Shown here in pieces: positions 23,812-31,175 of a DNA stretch of 36,934 nucleotides (position 1 is the stretch's first letter; the number at the start of each line of letters is the position of its first letter). The translations under genes were made by a program, and so were the position numbers. This DNA comes from Rhodospirillum sp. UBA1311 (GTDB lineage: Bacteria > Pseudomonadota > Alphaproteobacteria > Rhodospirillales > Rhodospirillaceae), in contig DBTR01000084.1 of assembly GCA_002307145.1 (NCBI GenBank), positions 1 to 36,934 on the forward strand, read 5' to 3'. The notes under the pieces are model-generated. The model saw only the letters and a list, made by a program, of their open reading frames with translations, made no database searches and was not told the DNA's origin.

Positions 23812-24714
23812 ATGACCGAACACATTCGTATCGGCGACATTCGCCCGCGCATCCAATACGTCGGCAACGGCGCGGTGAAGGCGTTCGCCTTTCCGTTTCC
23901 GGTGTTCGCCGCGAGCGATCTTGCGGTCTATCTCGACGACGCGGCGCAAGCGGATGGTTTCACGGTCGCGGGCGTCGGCCAGAGCGGCGGCGGCTGCGTG
24001 AGCTTCGTCGCCGCGCCCGCTGCCGGTACCGTGGTGACGTTGAGCCGCGCGGTGCCGATCGCACGCACCACCGACTTCCAGGAAGGCGGGGTGTTCCGCG
24101 CCAATGTGATCAACGAGGAGCTCGATCGTCTCGTCTGCATGGTGCAGCAACTGAGCGAGGATATCAGCCGCACGCTGAAACGTCCGCCGACTTCAACCTC
24201 GGAAGCCTCCCTCGACCTGCCCGAGCCGATGCCGGGACGGGGGTTGAAGTTCGCCCCGGACGGTGCGCTGACGTTGACGTCCTGCGATCCCGATGCCGCG
24301 CAGATCGCTGCCGCCAGCGATGCAGCGCTCGCTGCTGCCGCCCGCTCGGCGGCCGAGGTCGCGCGCGACCAGGTGTTCGCGCTCTACGACAGCTTCGACG
24401 ATCGTTATCTCGGCGTTCACGGCACCGATCCGAGCGCCGACCATGACGGCAATCCCTTGTTCGGCGGCGCGCTTTATTTCAACGAAGTCGAAGGGGCGAT
24501 GAAGGTCTACGACGGCGCCGCATGGGTCGCCGCCTATGTTTCCGGGTCCGGCTTCCTGCTCGGCAGCAACGCGCTCGCGGAGCTTGCCAGCCGTGCCGCG
24601 ACCGCGCGCGCGAACATCGGCGCGGCTGCGGCTGCGGATCTCGCCGCGACGCAAGCGCAGCTCCTCCGCACGCAGCGCGCTTCGCGTCTCTTCCTCAATT
24701 CCTTCAACCGCTAA
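23812..24714 (+). CDS. tail fibre protein with T7 gp17-type N-terminal domain
   Basis: The 300-aa protein anchors to the tail through an N-terminal domain like T7 gp17: IQYVGNGAVKAFAFPFPVFAASDLAVYLDD, then GGCVSFVAAPAAGTVVTLSRAVPI and FRANVINEELDRLVCMVQQLSEDISRTLKRPP (residues about 10-125). The middle has a helical Ala-rich segment (QIAAASDAALAAAARSAAEVARDQVFALYD) suited to a trimeric coiled coil. A short C-terminal part includes PLFGGALYFNEVEGAMKVYDGAAW. It lacks a long beta-helix receptor domain, so adhesion is probably supplied by the next two genes. Confidence 0.85.
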   Translation: MTEHIRIGDIRPRIQYVGNGAVKAFAFPFPVFAASDLAVYLDDAAQADGFTVAGVGQSGGGCVSFVAAPAAGTVVTLSRAVPIARTTDFQEGGVFRANVINEELDRLVCMVQQLSEDISRTLKRPPTSTSEASLDLPEPMPGRGLKFAPDGALTLTSCDPDAAQIAAASDAALAAAARSAAEVARDQVFALYDSFDDRYLGVHGTDPSADHDGNPLFGGALYFNEVEGAMKVYDGAAWVAAYVSGSGFLLGSNALAELASRAATARANIGAAAAADLAATQAQLLRTQRASRLFLNSFNR

Positions 24715-24727
24715 GGAGCAGTCGATC

Positions 24728-25135
24728 ATGGCCATCGACCCGAATTTCCCCGCGACCCCGAAGTACGCTTCCGCCCTCGCGACCGTGGCGAACCCCGCCG
24801 CCGACGGCAGCGGCACGATCGTGCCGCTGCTGACCGCAGGCGCGAACGGCGCGCTGGTCACCAACCTCATGGCGTTGCCGATCGGCACAGTCGCCGCGAC
24901 GGTCTTGCGCCTGTACGTCAGTCAGGATGCGGGAGCGACCTGGAAGGTCATCGACATGAGGTTGCTTGCTGCCTACGCGCTGTCGCAGACCGCGCACCCG
25001 GTCGGCCAGATCTTCATCGACAAGTCCAATCCCGACGCTGCGTTGCGTCTTCCGGCAAACGCCAGGCTCGGCGTCGCGATCGGGGTGGCGCAGGTTGCGG
25101 GTGTCGCGTTCAACGCCGAATACATGGACTACTGA
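24728..25135 (+). CDS. tail-fibre-associated protein, 135 aa
   Basis: The protein (AIDPNFPATPKYASALATVANPAADGSGTIVPLLTAGANGALVTNLMALPIGTVAATVLRLYVSQDAGATWKVIDMRLL...) is a small all-beta-looking domain. Such domains occur in alphaproteobacterial phages and prophages just after tail fibre genes. AAGGAG lies 9 bases before the ATG. I infer a tail-tip or fibre-connecting role from position; no known catalytic motif. Confidence 0.65.
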   Translation: MAIDPNFPATPKYASALATVANPAADGSGTIVPLLTAGANGALVTNLMALPIGTVAATVLRLYVSQDAGATWKVIDMRLLAAYALSQTAHPVGQIFIDKSNPDAALRLPANARLGVAIGVAQVAGVAFNAEYMDY

Positions 25136-25137
25136 CG

Positions 25138-25821
25138 ATGATGTGCCGCATTCCGGGAGGGGCGAAGACGGAGCGGCCGCTCCTCCCGGCGAAGAGCCGG
25201 GGCGGCTTGCTCTCCGGCGCATTCGAGACGGGAAAAGTCATCCGGCTGGGGGGAGCCAACCCCGATGTCCGCTTGGCGTCGCTGCTCGCATCCAGGAACA
25301 TCGTCGCCGGAGCGGTGACGTTGCTGATTCCCTCCGATGGCGTGGTCTATGCCACCACCACGTCCGGCTACGCTCTCGATTGCGCCGGCGTTCCTGCCCT
25401 GGTGCGGCTGACCATCGTCAACTCCGGCGTGATCGGCGGCTGCGGCGGTTCTGGCGGCGCTGGCGGGTATTGGGCGTGGGAACCCTACGGTACCGACGAC
25501 AACGGCACCGTCCTCTATGGATGGACCCCGTACGGCGCGGGCGGCGGTGCTGCCGGTGGGCCGGCGCTGCGTCTTGGCGGCGACACGACGCTGAAGAATA
25601 TCGGCAGGATCTACGGCGGGGGAAATGGTGCCGCGGGCAATCCCCCCGGTGGCAATCCCGGCAGCAACGGAGCCGCCGGAGCCGCCGGGGCCGGGACGAC
25701 CGCCTCGGGCCCAGTTTCCCCCGGCGGCTCCACCTGGGGCGTGAGCGGGGCGGCGATTGTGAGGAACGGCAACGTCTTGATGCTGTCGGTTCCCGGCGAC
25801 ATCAAAGGCAGCGTGAACTGA
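25138..25821 (+). CDS. glycine-rich tail-tip adhesin candidate
   Basis: The 227-aa protein alternates short beta segments with glycine-rich runs: VRLTIVNSGVIGGCGGSGGAGG (about residues 88-109), YGAGGGAAGGPALRLGGDTTLKNIGRIYGGGNGAAG (about 133-168) and GNPPGGNPGSNGAAGAAGAG. The motif V-N-x-G-x-I-x-G-x-G-G is seen in phage adhesins whose Gly runs form polyglycine-II helices, as in the gp38 adhesin of phage S16. There is no ribosome site; ATG is 2 bases after the previous stop, so translation is coupled. ATG 25141 is an alternative start. Receptor binding is inferred. Confidence 0.65.
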   Translation: MMCRIPGGAKTERPLLPAKSRGGLLSGAFETGKVIRLGGANPDVRLASLLASRNIVAGAVTLLIPSDGVVYATTTSGYALDCAGVPALVRLTIVNSGVIGGCGGSGGAGGYWAWEPYGTDDNGTVLYGWTPYGAGGGAAGGPALRLGGDTTLKNIGRIYGGGNGAAGNPPGGNPGSNGAAGAAGAGTTASGPVSPGGSTWGVSGAAIVRNGNVLMLSVPGDIKGSVN

Positions 25822-25830
25822 GAGGGCGCG

Positions 25831-26169
25831 ATGAACACCACCGACGACGACCACCTCGCGCCCTGCGAGGCATTGCCGCACCGCGACATTGCGTCACGGC
25901 GGTTTTCCGAGGGCTGCCGGATCGCAGAAGCGGCGGTCGATAGCGCGCTGCGCCGCTGGACGATGACGGTGCTCGGCGTCGACGTCGACGACAAGGAGTC
26001 GATCGCCGAGTTCCAGAGCGACCTGCGCTTCGGCCGCGCCGCGCGGGTGGCGATGCTGGAAACCGCGGTCGAGGCGCGGCGCACCGCAGTGCGGTGGGGC
26101 GTCACCGCGATGATCGTGCTGCTCGGGTATGGCGTGGTGGAGTGGGTCAAGCGCGTGTTGGCGCACTGA
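25831..26169 (+). CDS. small single-pass membrane protein of the lysis region
   Basis: The 112-aa protein has a polar N-terminal 85 residues with Arg/Glu-rich helices (SDLRFGRAARVAMLETAVEARRTAV). One C-terminal membrane helix is at about residues 88-106 (WGVTAMIVLLGYGVVEWVK). It lies directly before lysozyme and holin. A spanin-like or second-holin role is possible, but a spanin would have its membrane segment or lipobox at the N-terminus, so function is left open. AGAGGG precedes the ATG. Confidence 0.65.
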   Translation: MNTTDDDHLAPCEALPHRDIASRRFSEGCRIAEAAVDSALRRWTMTVLGVDVDDKESIAEFQSDLRFGRAARVAMLETAVEARRTAVRWGVTAMIVLLGYGVVEWVKRVLAH

Positions 26170-26179
26170 AGGGAAGGGT

Positions 26180-26593
26180 ATGATGGACATCGCCAGGATG
26201 AAGGCAGAATTGCGCCGCGACGAGGGCGTGCGGCTGAAACCCTACCGCGATACGGTCGGCAAGCTCACCATCGGCGTCGGGCGCAACCTTGACGACACCG
26301 GCATTACCGAGGGCGAGGCCGACCGTCTGCTCGAAGACGATATCGGCCGCGCGATCGCCGACCTCGACGGCGCGTTGCCGTGGTGGCGCAATCTCTCCGA
26401 GATCCGCCAGCGCGCGGTTCTCAACATGGCGTTCAACCTCGGCCTGTCGCGCCTGCTCGGGTTCAAGACGATGCTCGCCGACCTCGAACGCGGCGACTAC
26501 GAGGGCGCGGCGCGGGAGGCGATCGACAGTCGCTGGGCGCGGCAGATCGGTGCGCGGGCGCAACGCATCGCGATGATGCTGGCGGAGGGGTGA
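26180..26593 (+). CDS. phage lysozyme, T4 type (GH24)
   Basis: This 137-aa muramidase cleaves the peptidoglycan MurNAc-GlcNAc bond. The catalytic triad of T4 lysozyme is conserved with identical spacing: Glu15, Asp24 and Thr30 in RRDEGVRLKPYRDTVGKLTIGVGRN. Further family marks are QRAVLNMAFNLGLSRLLGFKTML and SRWARQIGARAQRIAMML. There is no signal peptide or signal-anchor, so release depends on the holin. ATG 26180 or 26183 could start translation, as GGGAAGGG lies just upstream. The holin gene follows after 3 bp. Confidence 0.94.
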   Translation: MMDIARMKAELRRDEGVRLKPYRDTVGKLTIGVGRNLDDTGITEGEADRLLEDDIGRAIADLDGALPWWRNLSEIRQRAVLNMAFNLGLSRLLGFKTMLADLERGDYEGAAREAIDSRWARQIGARAQRIAMMLAEG

Positions 26594-26596
26594 GTC

Positions 26597-26986
26597 ATGG
26601 CGTTCGGCATCGACGACGCGATCGCGGCGGGGCTCAAGATCGTCGACAAGTTCGTCCCCGATCCCGACGCCAAGATCAAGGCCGAGGCGGAACTGCGCGC
26701 CAGCCTCCAGGCCTGGGACGCGGCGCAGGCGGCGACCAACACTGCCGAGGCGCAAGGTGGCGGCTGGTTCGTTGCCGGATGGCGGCCATGGATCGGCTGG
26801 GTTTGCGGCGCGGCGCTGGCGATTCAGTTCGTGATCGGGCCGATCGCGGTCTGGGTGCTCGACCTCGCGGGGCACCCGATCCAGGCGCCGCCGACCCTCG
26901 ACGACATGCTCTGGGAACTGATGTTCGGCATGCTTGGTCTCGGCGGCATGCGGACCTTCGAGAAGATCAGGGGGGTGGCGAAATAG
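26597..26986 (+). CDS. holin, GTA-type three-TM family
   Basis: The 129-aa protein has an amphipathic N-terminus (DDAIAAGLKIVDKFVPDPDAKIKAEAELRAS), then WFVAGWRPWIGWVCGAALAIQFVIGPIAVWVLDL (about residues 52-86) and a third hydrophobic segment (MLWELMFGMLGLGGMRTFEKI). The W-R-P-x-I-G-W pattern and layout match the 3-TM holin family first described for gene-transfer-agent release, also common in prophages. It would permeabilise the inner membrane to release the lysozyme. GGAGGGG precedes the ATG. It is the last recognisable phage gene. Confidence 0.85.
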   Translation: MAFGIDDAIAAGLKIVDKFVPDPDAKIKAEAELRASLQAWDAAQAATNTAEAQGGGWFVAGWRPWIGWVCGAALAIQFVIGPIAVWVLDLAGHPIQAPPTLDDMLWELMFGMLGLGGMRTFEKIRGVAK

Positions 26987-26987
26987 G

Positions 26988-27017
26988 AGGCGGGGCGGGC
27001 GATGTCCGCCCCGCCTT
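26988..27017. terminator. stem-loop between phage module and EF-hand gene
   Basis: An 11-bp perfect GC-rich stem (26988-26998 with 27006-27016) with a 7-base loop begins at the holin stop and ends 5 bases before the EF-hand stop. Convergent genes on both sides make a shared terminator likely, although neither side has a proper T tract. Confidence 0.6.
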
Positions 27018-27021
27018 GGAG

Positions 27022-27792
27022 TTAGGCGGCGACGCCGAGAGTGTCGAGCAGGCTGCTCATCACGCTGCTGCTGAGCTTGTTCGACAGCGACGAGAGGGAA
27101 GCGGATTGCCCGGCCAACCGTTCGGCAGCGGAAACCGTGCCGTCCTTGTTGGTGTCGAGCGGATCGTAGCTCTGCGTCGACGAGCTGCCGGAAGCGGAGG
27201 CCGACGACGAGGACGTCGAAGTGGTGTCCTCGGTGCTGTCGGTCGAGGTGGAATCCTCGGCCGTGGTGGTGTCTTCCGGCGCAGCGAGGACCGTGGCGAA
27301 CGCCGCGTCGAATTCGCTCTCGCTCAAGCTGCCGTCGCCGTCGGTGTCGAAGGTGGCGAACATCTCGTCGAGCGCTGCGGTATCCTCGGGCGGAGGCGGC
27401 GGAGGCGCCGAAGCGACGGCGTCGGATAGTTCGGTTTCGCTGATCGCGCCGTCGCCGTCCGTATCCATGCTGTCGAACAGTGCGGCGACGTCGGAATCGT
27501 CGCTTTCGGTCGAAGACGTGGTGGACGAGGTGGAGCTTTCCTGGGCCGAAAGCAGCGACGAAACCGTCGACGATGCGAACTGGTCGGCGAAGCTGGTGAA
27601 TTCGACCTGCGAGACCTGGCCGTCGCCGTCGGTGTCGATCGAGCTGAAGAGCTTGCTGATCTCGGTCGACGAACTGGTGGAATCGGTGGTGTCGGTACTG
27701 GTGCTGGTGGTTGCCGCCGCGGCGCGCATCTGCTGCAGCATCTGCATAAGCAGGCTTTGCGATGTCGAGTCCGTGGACGAAATACTCGTCAT
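27022..27792 (-). CDS. Ser/Thr-rich EF-hand calcium-binding protein
   Basis: The 256-aa protein has four canonical EF-hand loops: DTDGDGQVSQVE (53-64), DTDGDGAISETE (110-121), DTDGDGSLSESE (149-160) and DTNKDGTVSAAE (213-224). Each has Asp/Asn at positions 1, 3 and 5 and Glu at 12. Linkers are low-complexity Ser/Thr/Asp (for example 181-209) plus a Pro run at about 130-135. There is no classical signal peptide. Similar acidic proteins with short EF-hands occur in many alphaproteobacteria, with calcium buffering or surface roles proposed. GAGGAG before ATG 27792 decides the start. It is convergent with the phage holin. Confidence 0.86.
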   Translation of the reverse strand: MTSISSTDSTSQSLLMQMLQQMRAAAATTSTSTDTTDSTSSSTEISKLFSSIDTDGDGQVSQVEFTSFADQFASSTVSSLLSAQESSTSSTTSSTESDDSDVAALFDSMDTDGDGAISETELSDAVASAPPPPPPEDTAALDEMFATFDTDGDGSLSESEFDAAFATVLAAPEDTTTAEDSTSTDSTEDTTSTSSSSASASGSSSTQSYDPLDTNKDGTVSAAERLAGQSASLSSLSNKLSSSVMSSLLDTLGVAA

Positions 27793-27921
27793 GTCGGTTC
27801 TCCTCAAGATCGGTCTTTCCAAGAAGATGAAAGACCCCTGAAGGAGAAACGCGCTGCAGACCGCGACCCTGTCGCAGCAAAAGTGTATCAAAGTGTAACC
27901 GCAGGAAGCAAAAAGGCGTAC

Positions 27922-29229
27922 CTAACGCTGGATCATCATGCGTGGCAGCCAGGTCACGATCGGCGGGAACGCGGTGATCAGGACGATCGCGGCGAGCAGC
28001 AGGAGAAAGAACGGCACGGTGGCGCGGATGACCTTGCCGATGCTTCGCCCCGTCATTCCCTGGAGCACGAACAGGTTGAACCCGACAGGTGGGGTGATCT
28101 GGGCTATCTCGATGATGATCACCATGAAAATCCCGAACCACATCAGGTCGATGCCTGCGGCTTGGACCAACGGCAAGACCACCGGCGCGCTCAACACCAG
28201 GATCGAGATGCCTTCGAGGAAGCAGCCGAGGAAGAGGAACACCCCGGTGAGGACCGCGAGCAGGCCATACGCCGAAAGCCCGAGGGTGCCGACCCACTCG
28301 GAAAGCACGCGCGGAATGTCGATGAACCCGACCGCGATCGAGAGGCAGGCTGCGGTGGCGATGATCAGGTTGATCATGCAGGAAATCCGGGTTGCCGCGA
28401 GAAGGCTGTCGAGGAAGCTCTTCCAGTTGAGCGTTCCGCTTGCCGCGGCGAGGATCAGCGAGCCGATCACGCCGATGGTCGCGGATTCCGTCGGCGTGGC
28501 ATAGCCGGTATAAATCGCGCCGACCACGCCCGCGATCAGCAGGGCGACCGGAATCAGGCCGCTGGAATTCCGCAGTTTATCGACGAAGGCTAGCTTCGGC
28601 TCGCGTGGCGGGGTGCGCTCGGGGTAGATCAGCGACCACGCGCCGACATATGCCATGTACATCAGGATCAGCATGATCCCGGGAACGATGCCTGCGATGA
28701 ACAGTCGCGCCACCGACTGCTGCGCGATTACGCCGTAGACGATCATGATGATCGACGGCGGGATCAGCAGGCCGAAGGTTCCGGCCCCCGCCAGGGTGCC
28801 GATCATCATGTTTTCGTCGTAGCCGCGCTTCCTGAGTTCTGGGATCGAGATTCGTCCGACGGTCGCGCAGGTTACGGCCGAGGAGCCGGTGATCGCGGCC
28901 ATCAGTCCGCAGCCGACGATGTTGACGTGCATCAGGCGCCCCGGCAGCCAGGAAACCCAAGGGGCGAGGCCGCGAAACAAATCGGCCGACAACGACGTGC
29001 GCGAGAGGATTTCGCCCATCCAGACGAACAAGGGCAAGGCGGTGAGGGCCCAGCTCCAACTTGCATCCCAAAGGTTCGACGCGAGCATCTGGCCCGCCGC
29101 GGCAGGGGTGAATGCCGCCAGCCCGACGAACCCCGCGATCAGCAGCGACATCGCCACCCAGATTCCGCTGGCCAGCAGCGCCAGGACGCCGACGAACAGC
29201 ACCAGCGCGGCGATGAGGGTTGAATCCAT
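27922..29229 (-). CDS. TRAP transporter large permease subunit (DctM type)
   Basis: The 435-aa inner-membrane protein carries the transport path of a TRAP system, driven by a sodium gradient. It has 11-12 hydrophobic helices. Family blocks are visible: ALPLFVWMGEILSRTSLSADLF (about residues 63-84), NIVGCGLMAAITGSSAVTCATVGRISIPELRKRGYD (about 103-138), then GTLAGAGTFGLLIPPSIIMIVYG and EIAQITPPVGFNLFVLQGM. It lies 13 bp after the small subunit gene, the usual dctPQM order read on the minus strand. Confidence 0.95.
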   Translation of the reverse strand: MDSTLIAALVLFVGVLALLASGIWVAMSLLIAGFVGLAAFTPAAAGQMLASNLWDASWSWALTALPLFVWMGEILSRTSLSADLFRGLAPWVSWLPGRLMHVNIVGCGLMAAITGSSAVTCATVGRISIPELRKRGYDENMMIGTLAGAGTFGLLIPPSIIMIVYGVIAQQSVARLFIAGIVPGIMLILMYMAYVGAWSLIYPERTPPREPKLAFVDKLRNSSGLIPVALLIAGVVGAIYTGYATPTESATIGVIGSLILAAASGTLNWKSFLDSLLAATRISCMINLIIATAACLSIAVGFIDIPRVLSEWVGTLGLSAYGLLAVLTGVFLFLGCFLEGISILVLSAPVVLPLVQAAGIDLMWFGIFMVIIIEIAQITPPVGFNLFVLQGMTGRSIGKVIRATVPFFLLLLAAIVLITAFPPIVTWLPRMMIQR

Positions 29230-29242
29230 GACTGCGACCTTT

Positions 29243-29749
29243 CTATTCCGGGGTGGCGTCGGTCGAGCTGGCGAAGGCGGGCTTGCCGCCTTGGGCGATG
29301 CGGATGGCGTCGTCGATCAGCGCGATGGTAAGGATTGCGAAGCCGAGAACGACGGCGCTTTGCGGAATCCAGAACGGGATCGCGAGCAGTCCCGGGCTGA
29401 TGTCGTGGTATTGCCAGGATTGCCAGGCGAACCCGCCGAACGCGACGGTCATTCCGCCGATCGTGGCTGCGCCGACGAGCGCGGCCCAGAACTCCAGCAG
29501 TCGCTGGCCACGACGGCCGATGCGGTGGGCGAACAGGTCAACGCGAATGTGGGTGCCGTGGCGGAGGGCGTGGGCGAGGCCGAGGAAGGTCGAGGCGGCC
29601 ATGCAGAACCCGGCGAGTTCGGTCATTTCCACCGCCTTGCCGAATTCTCGCGCCACCACTTGGACGACCGTGCCGATGCCGATCATCGCGAGGAAAAACG
29701 CGGCGAGATAGCCGCTCCAGTCGTACATCCGGTTCAGTGCCGCGCGCAT
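29243..29749 (-). CDS. TRAP transporter small permease subunit (DctQ type)
   Basis: This 168-aa four-helix membrane protein pairs with the large subunit to contact the binding protein. Helices are at about residues 13-33, 45-62, 86-108 and 123-145. The motif VVAREFGKAVEMTELAGFCMAASTFLGLAHALRHGTHIRVDL (about 30-71) is typical, with the conserved E in the second helix and HIRVD after it. GGAGG lies 5-9 bases upstream of the ATG. A stem-loop in the gap to the binding-protein gene suggests lower expression of the permease genes. Confidence 0.92.
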   Translation of the reverse strand: MRAALNRMYDWSGYLAAFFLAMIGIGTVVQVVAREFGKAVEMTELAGFCMAASTFLGLAHALRHGTHIRVDLFAHRIGRRGQRLLEFWAALVGAATIGGMTVAFGGFAWQSWQYHDISPGLLAIPFWIPQSAVVLGFAILTIALIDDAIRIAQGGKPAFASSTDATPE

Positions 29750-29772
29750 TGGCGTTCCTCCGTAGGCGAAGC

Positions 29773-29796
29773 CGGGGAGCGGCGGAGCGCTCCCCG
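29773..29796 (-). terminator. stem-loop between TRAP binding-protein and permease genes
   Basis: A 9-bp perfect stem (29773-29781 with 29788-29796) with a 6-base loop lies in the 55-bp gap. There is no T tract. Hairpins here commonly stabilise the upstream binding-protein message or attenuate the permease genes. Confidence 0.5.
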
Positions 29797-29804
29797 AGGG
29801 CCGG

Positions 29805-30794
29805 TCATTTGCCGACGGTCTTGAGGTAGGTGTCGAGGACCGCGACCTCGGCGGGGGAGGATTCCTTGCGCCAGTCGGCGATCATCGTCTGGCTCACGCT
29901 TTCGAAGGCGTTGGCGATGGCGGGCGTGACCTGGGCGATCGCCATGCCGTTCTTGCGCAGGGTTTCCACCTGTTCGGCGTTGGCGGTCTCGCTTTCCTTC
30001 CATGCCAGCGCGGTCGCGTTGGCGGCGGCTTCCATCACGATCCCCTGGAGTTTCGGCGACAGTGCCTTGACCGCCCGCTCGTTGAGGATGATCGCGTTCT
30101 TGTTGTGCATCGTGCCGGTGTACATGAAGTTCTTCACGTAATCCCACGCCTGGATGTCGATGCCGGTCTGGGCGCTGGTGAACAGGGAATCGATCAGGCC
30201 GGTGGAAAACGCCTGCGGCACTTCGGCGAACGGCAGGATCGTCGCCTGGAAGCCGAGCATCTCGCCCATCTGCTGGGTACCCTTGGAATAGATGCGCAGC
30301 TTCAGGCCCTTGAAGTCGGCGGGCGTCGAGAGTGCCGCCTTGGTGAAGAGGCCTTGGCCCGGCCAGGGAAGGTAGGAGACGATGCGCATGCCGTTTTTCG
30401 CGAACAGGTCGTCGAAATAGGGCTTCTGCGCCTCCGTCAGCTTTTTCGCCTCGTCGTAGTCCTTGGCCACGTTCGGGATGTTGTCGAGGACGAACATCGG
30501 GCTTTCGTTGCCGTAGACGCCCAGGCGGATCTCGCCCGCCTGGACCTGGCCGGATTGCACCGCGCGCTTGATCGCGTCGAGCTTGATCAACGAGCCGTTG
30601 GAGCGAAGTTCGATCTTCAACTCGCCGCCGCTCTTGCTCTCGACCTCCGAGATGAAGGCGCGGTCGACTTTGGTGAGGAAGTTGTTGTCGGGGTAACCGC
30701 TGGCCATGATCCATTTGGTTTCCGCGAAGGCCGCCGGGGCGGTGGCCATGGCCGTGGCGAACGCTGCTGCGACGAAAAGGCGTACCTTGCTCAT
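29805..30794 (-). CDS. TRAP transporter substrate-binding protein (DctP type)
   Basis: The 329-aa periplasmic protein delivers the substrate, usually an organic acid anion, to the TRAP permease. A signal peptide (residues 1-24, MSKVRLFVAAAFATAMATAPAAFA) precedes the DctP fold. The arginine in FKGLKLRIYSKGTQQMGEMLG (about residue 174) is the position that binds the substrate carboxylate in this family, and FAEVPQAFSTGLIDSLFTSAQTG is the family hinge block. ATG 30794 has GGAGGTGC 8 bases upstream. It is divergent from hyuAB, so a carboxylated cyclic amide is a plausible but unproven ligand. Confidence 0.93.
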   Translation of the reverse strand: MSKVRLFVAAAFATAMATAPAAFAETKWIMASGYPDNNFLTKVDRAFISEVESKSGGELKIELRSNGSLIKLDAIKRAVQSGQVQAGEIRLGVYGNESPMFVLDNIPNVAKDYDEAKKLTEAQKPYFDDLFAKNGMRIVSYLPWPGQGLFTKAALSTPADFKGLKLRIYSKGTQQMGEMLGFQATILPFAEVPQAFSTGLIDSLFTSAQTGIDIQAWDYVKNFMYTGTMHNKNAIILNERAVKALSPKLQGIVMEAAANATALAWKESETANAEQVETLRKNGMAIAQVTPAIANAFESVSQTMIADWRKESSPAEVAVLDTYLKTVGK

Positions 30795-31175
30795 GAACTC
30801 GCACCTCCGGGATGGGTTGTTGCTGGCTCGAACATGGGTAGTTTTTGTGCAAACGCATCGTGTGACTAATTTTTGTACATCCACGCGCCCGGAACCTGGA
30901 ATCAGATTTTCTTTCGCTTGGAACCGGGGAGCCGGGGGGCGGGTGGGGAGGAGGCTTGGGGTGGGCGTGCGCCGACCGCAAAACCGGCAATTTTTTCTTT
31001 GCCGACACGAAAATCCGCAAGATTTTCTTGAGTACGATGCGTGCCGGGGCAGTAAAAAATCGCGGATTTCTGCGGGTTTTCGTCATGGACCAGCAAGTTA
31101 ATCTTCCTGGTTGCGGGTATTTTGCGGCCCTATCGTGGGCCTCTCGACCCATGACACTCTCAAGGGAGGCGGAAG
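30795..31175. promoter_or_regulatory. divergent regulatory region between TRAP operon and hyuAB, with several palindromes
   Basis: These 381 bases have no gene. On the TRAP side, TTTTTGTGCA (30842-30851) and TTTTTGTACA (30870-30879) form a direct repeat. On the hyu side there are three inverted repeats: CGGCAA-N8-TTGCCG (30985-31004), GAAAATC-N5-GATTTTC (31009-31027) and AAATC-N3-GATTT (31057-31069). All share A/T runs next to CCGC/GCGG words. A regulator binding several related sites between the two operons is likely; no regulator gene is adjacent in the window. Confidence 0.6.

Noticed and set aside
26147..28297. 716-codon open frame on the minus strand
   Set aside because: It crosses lysozyme, holin, the EF-hand gene and part of the TRAP permease in the wrong frame; translation is Arg/His-rich nonsense.
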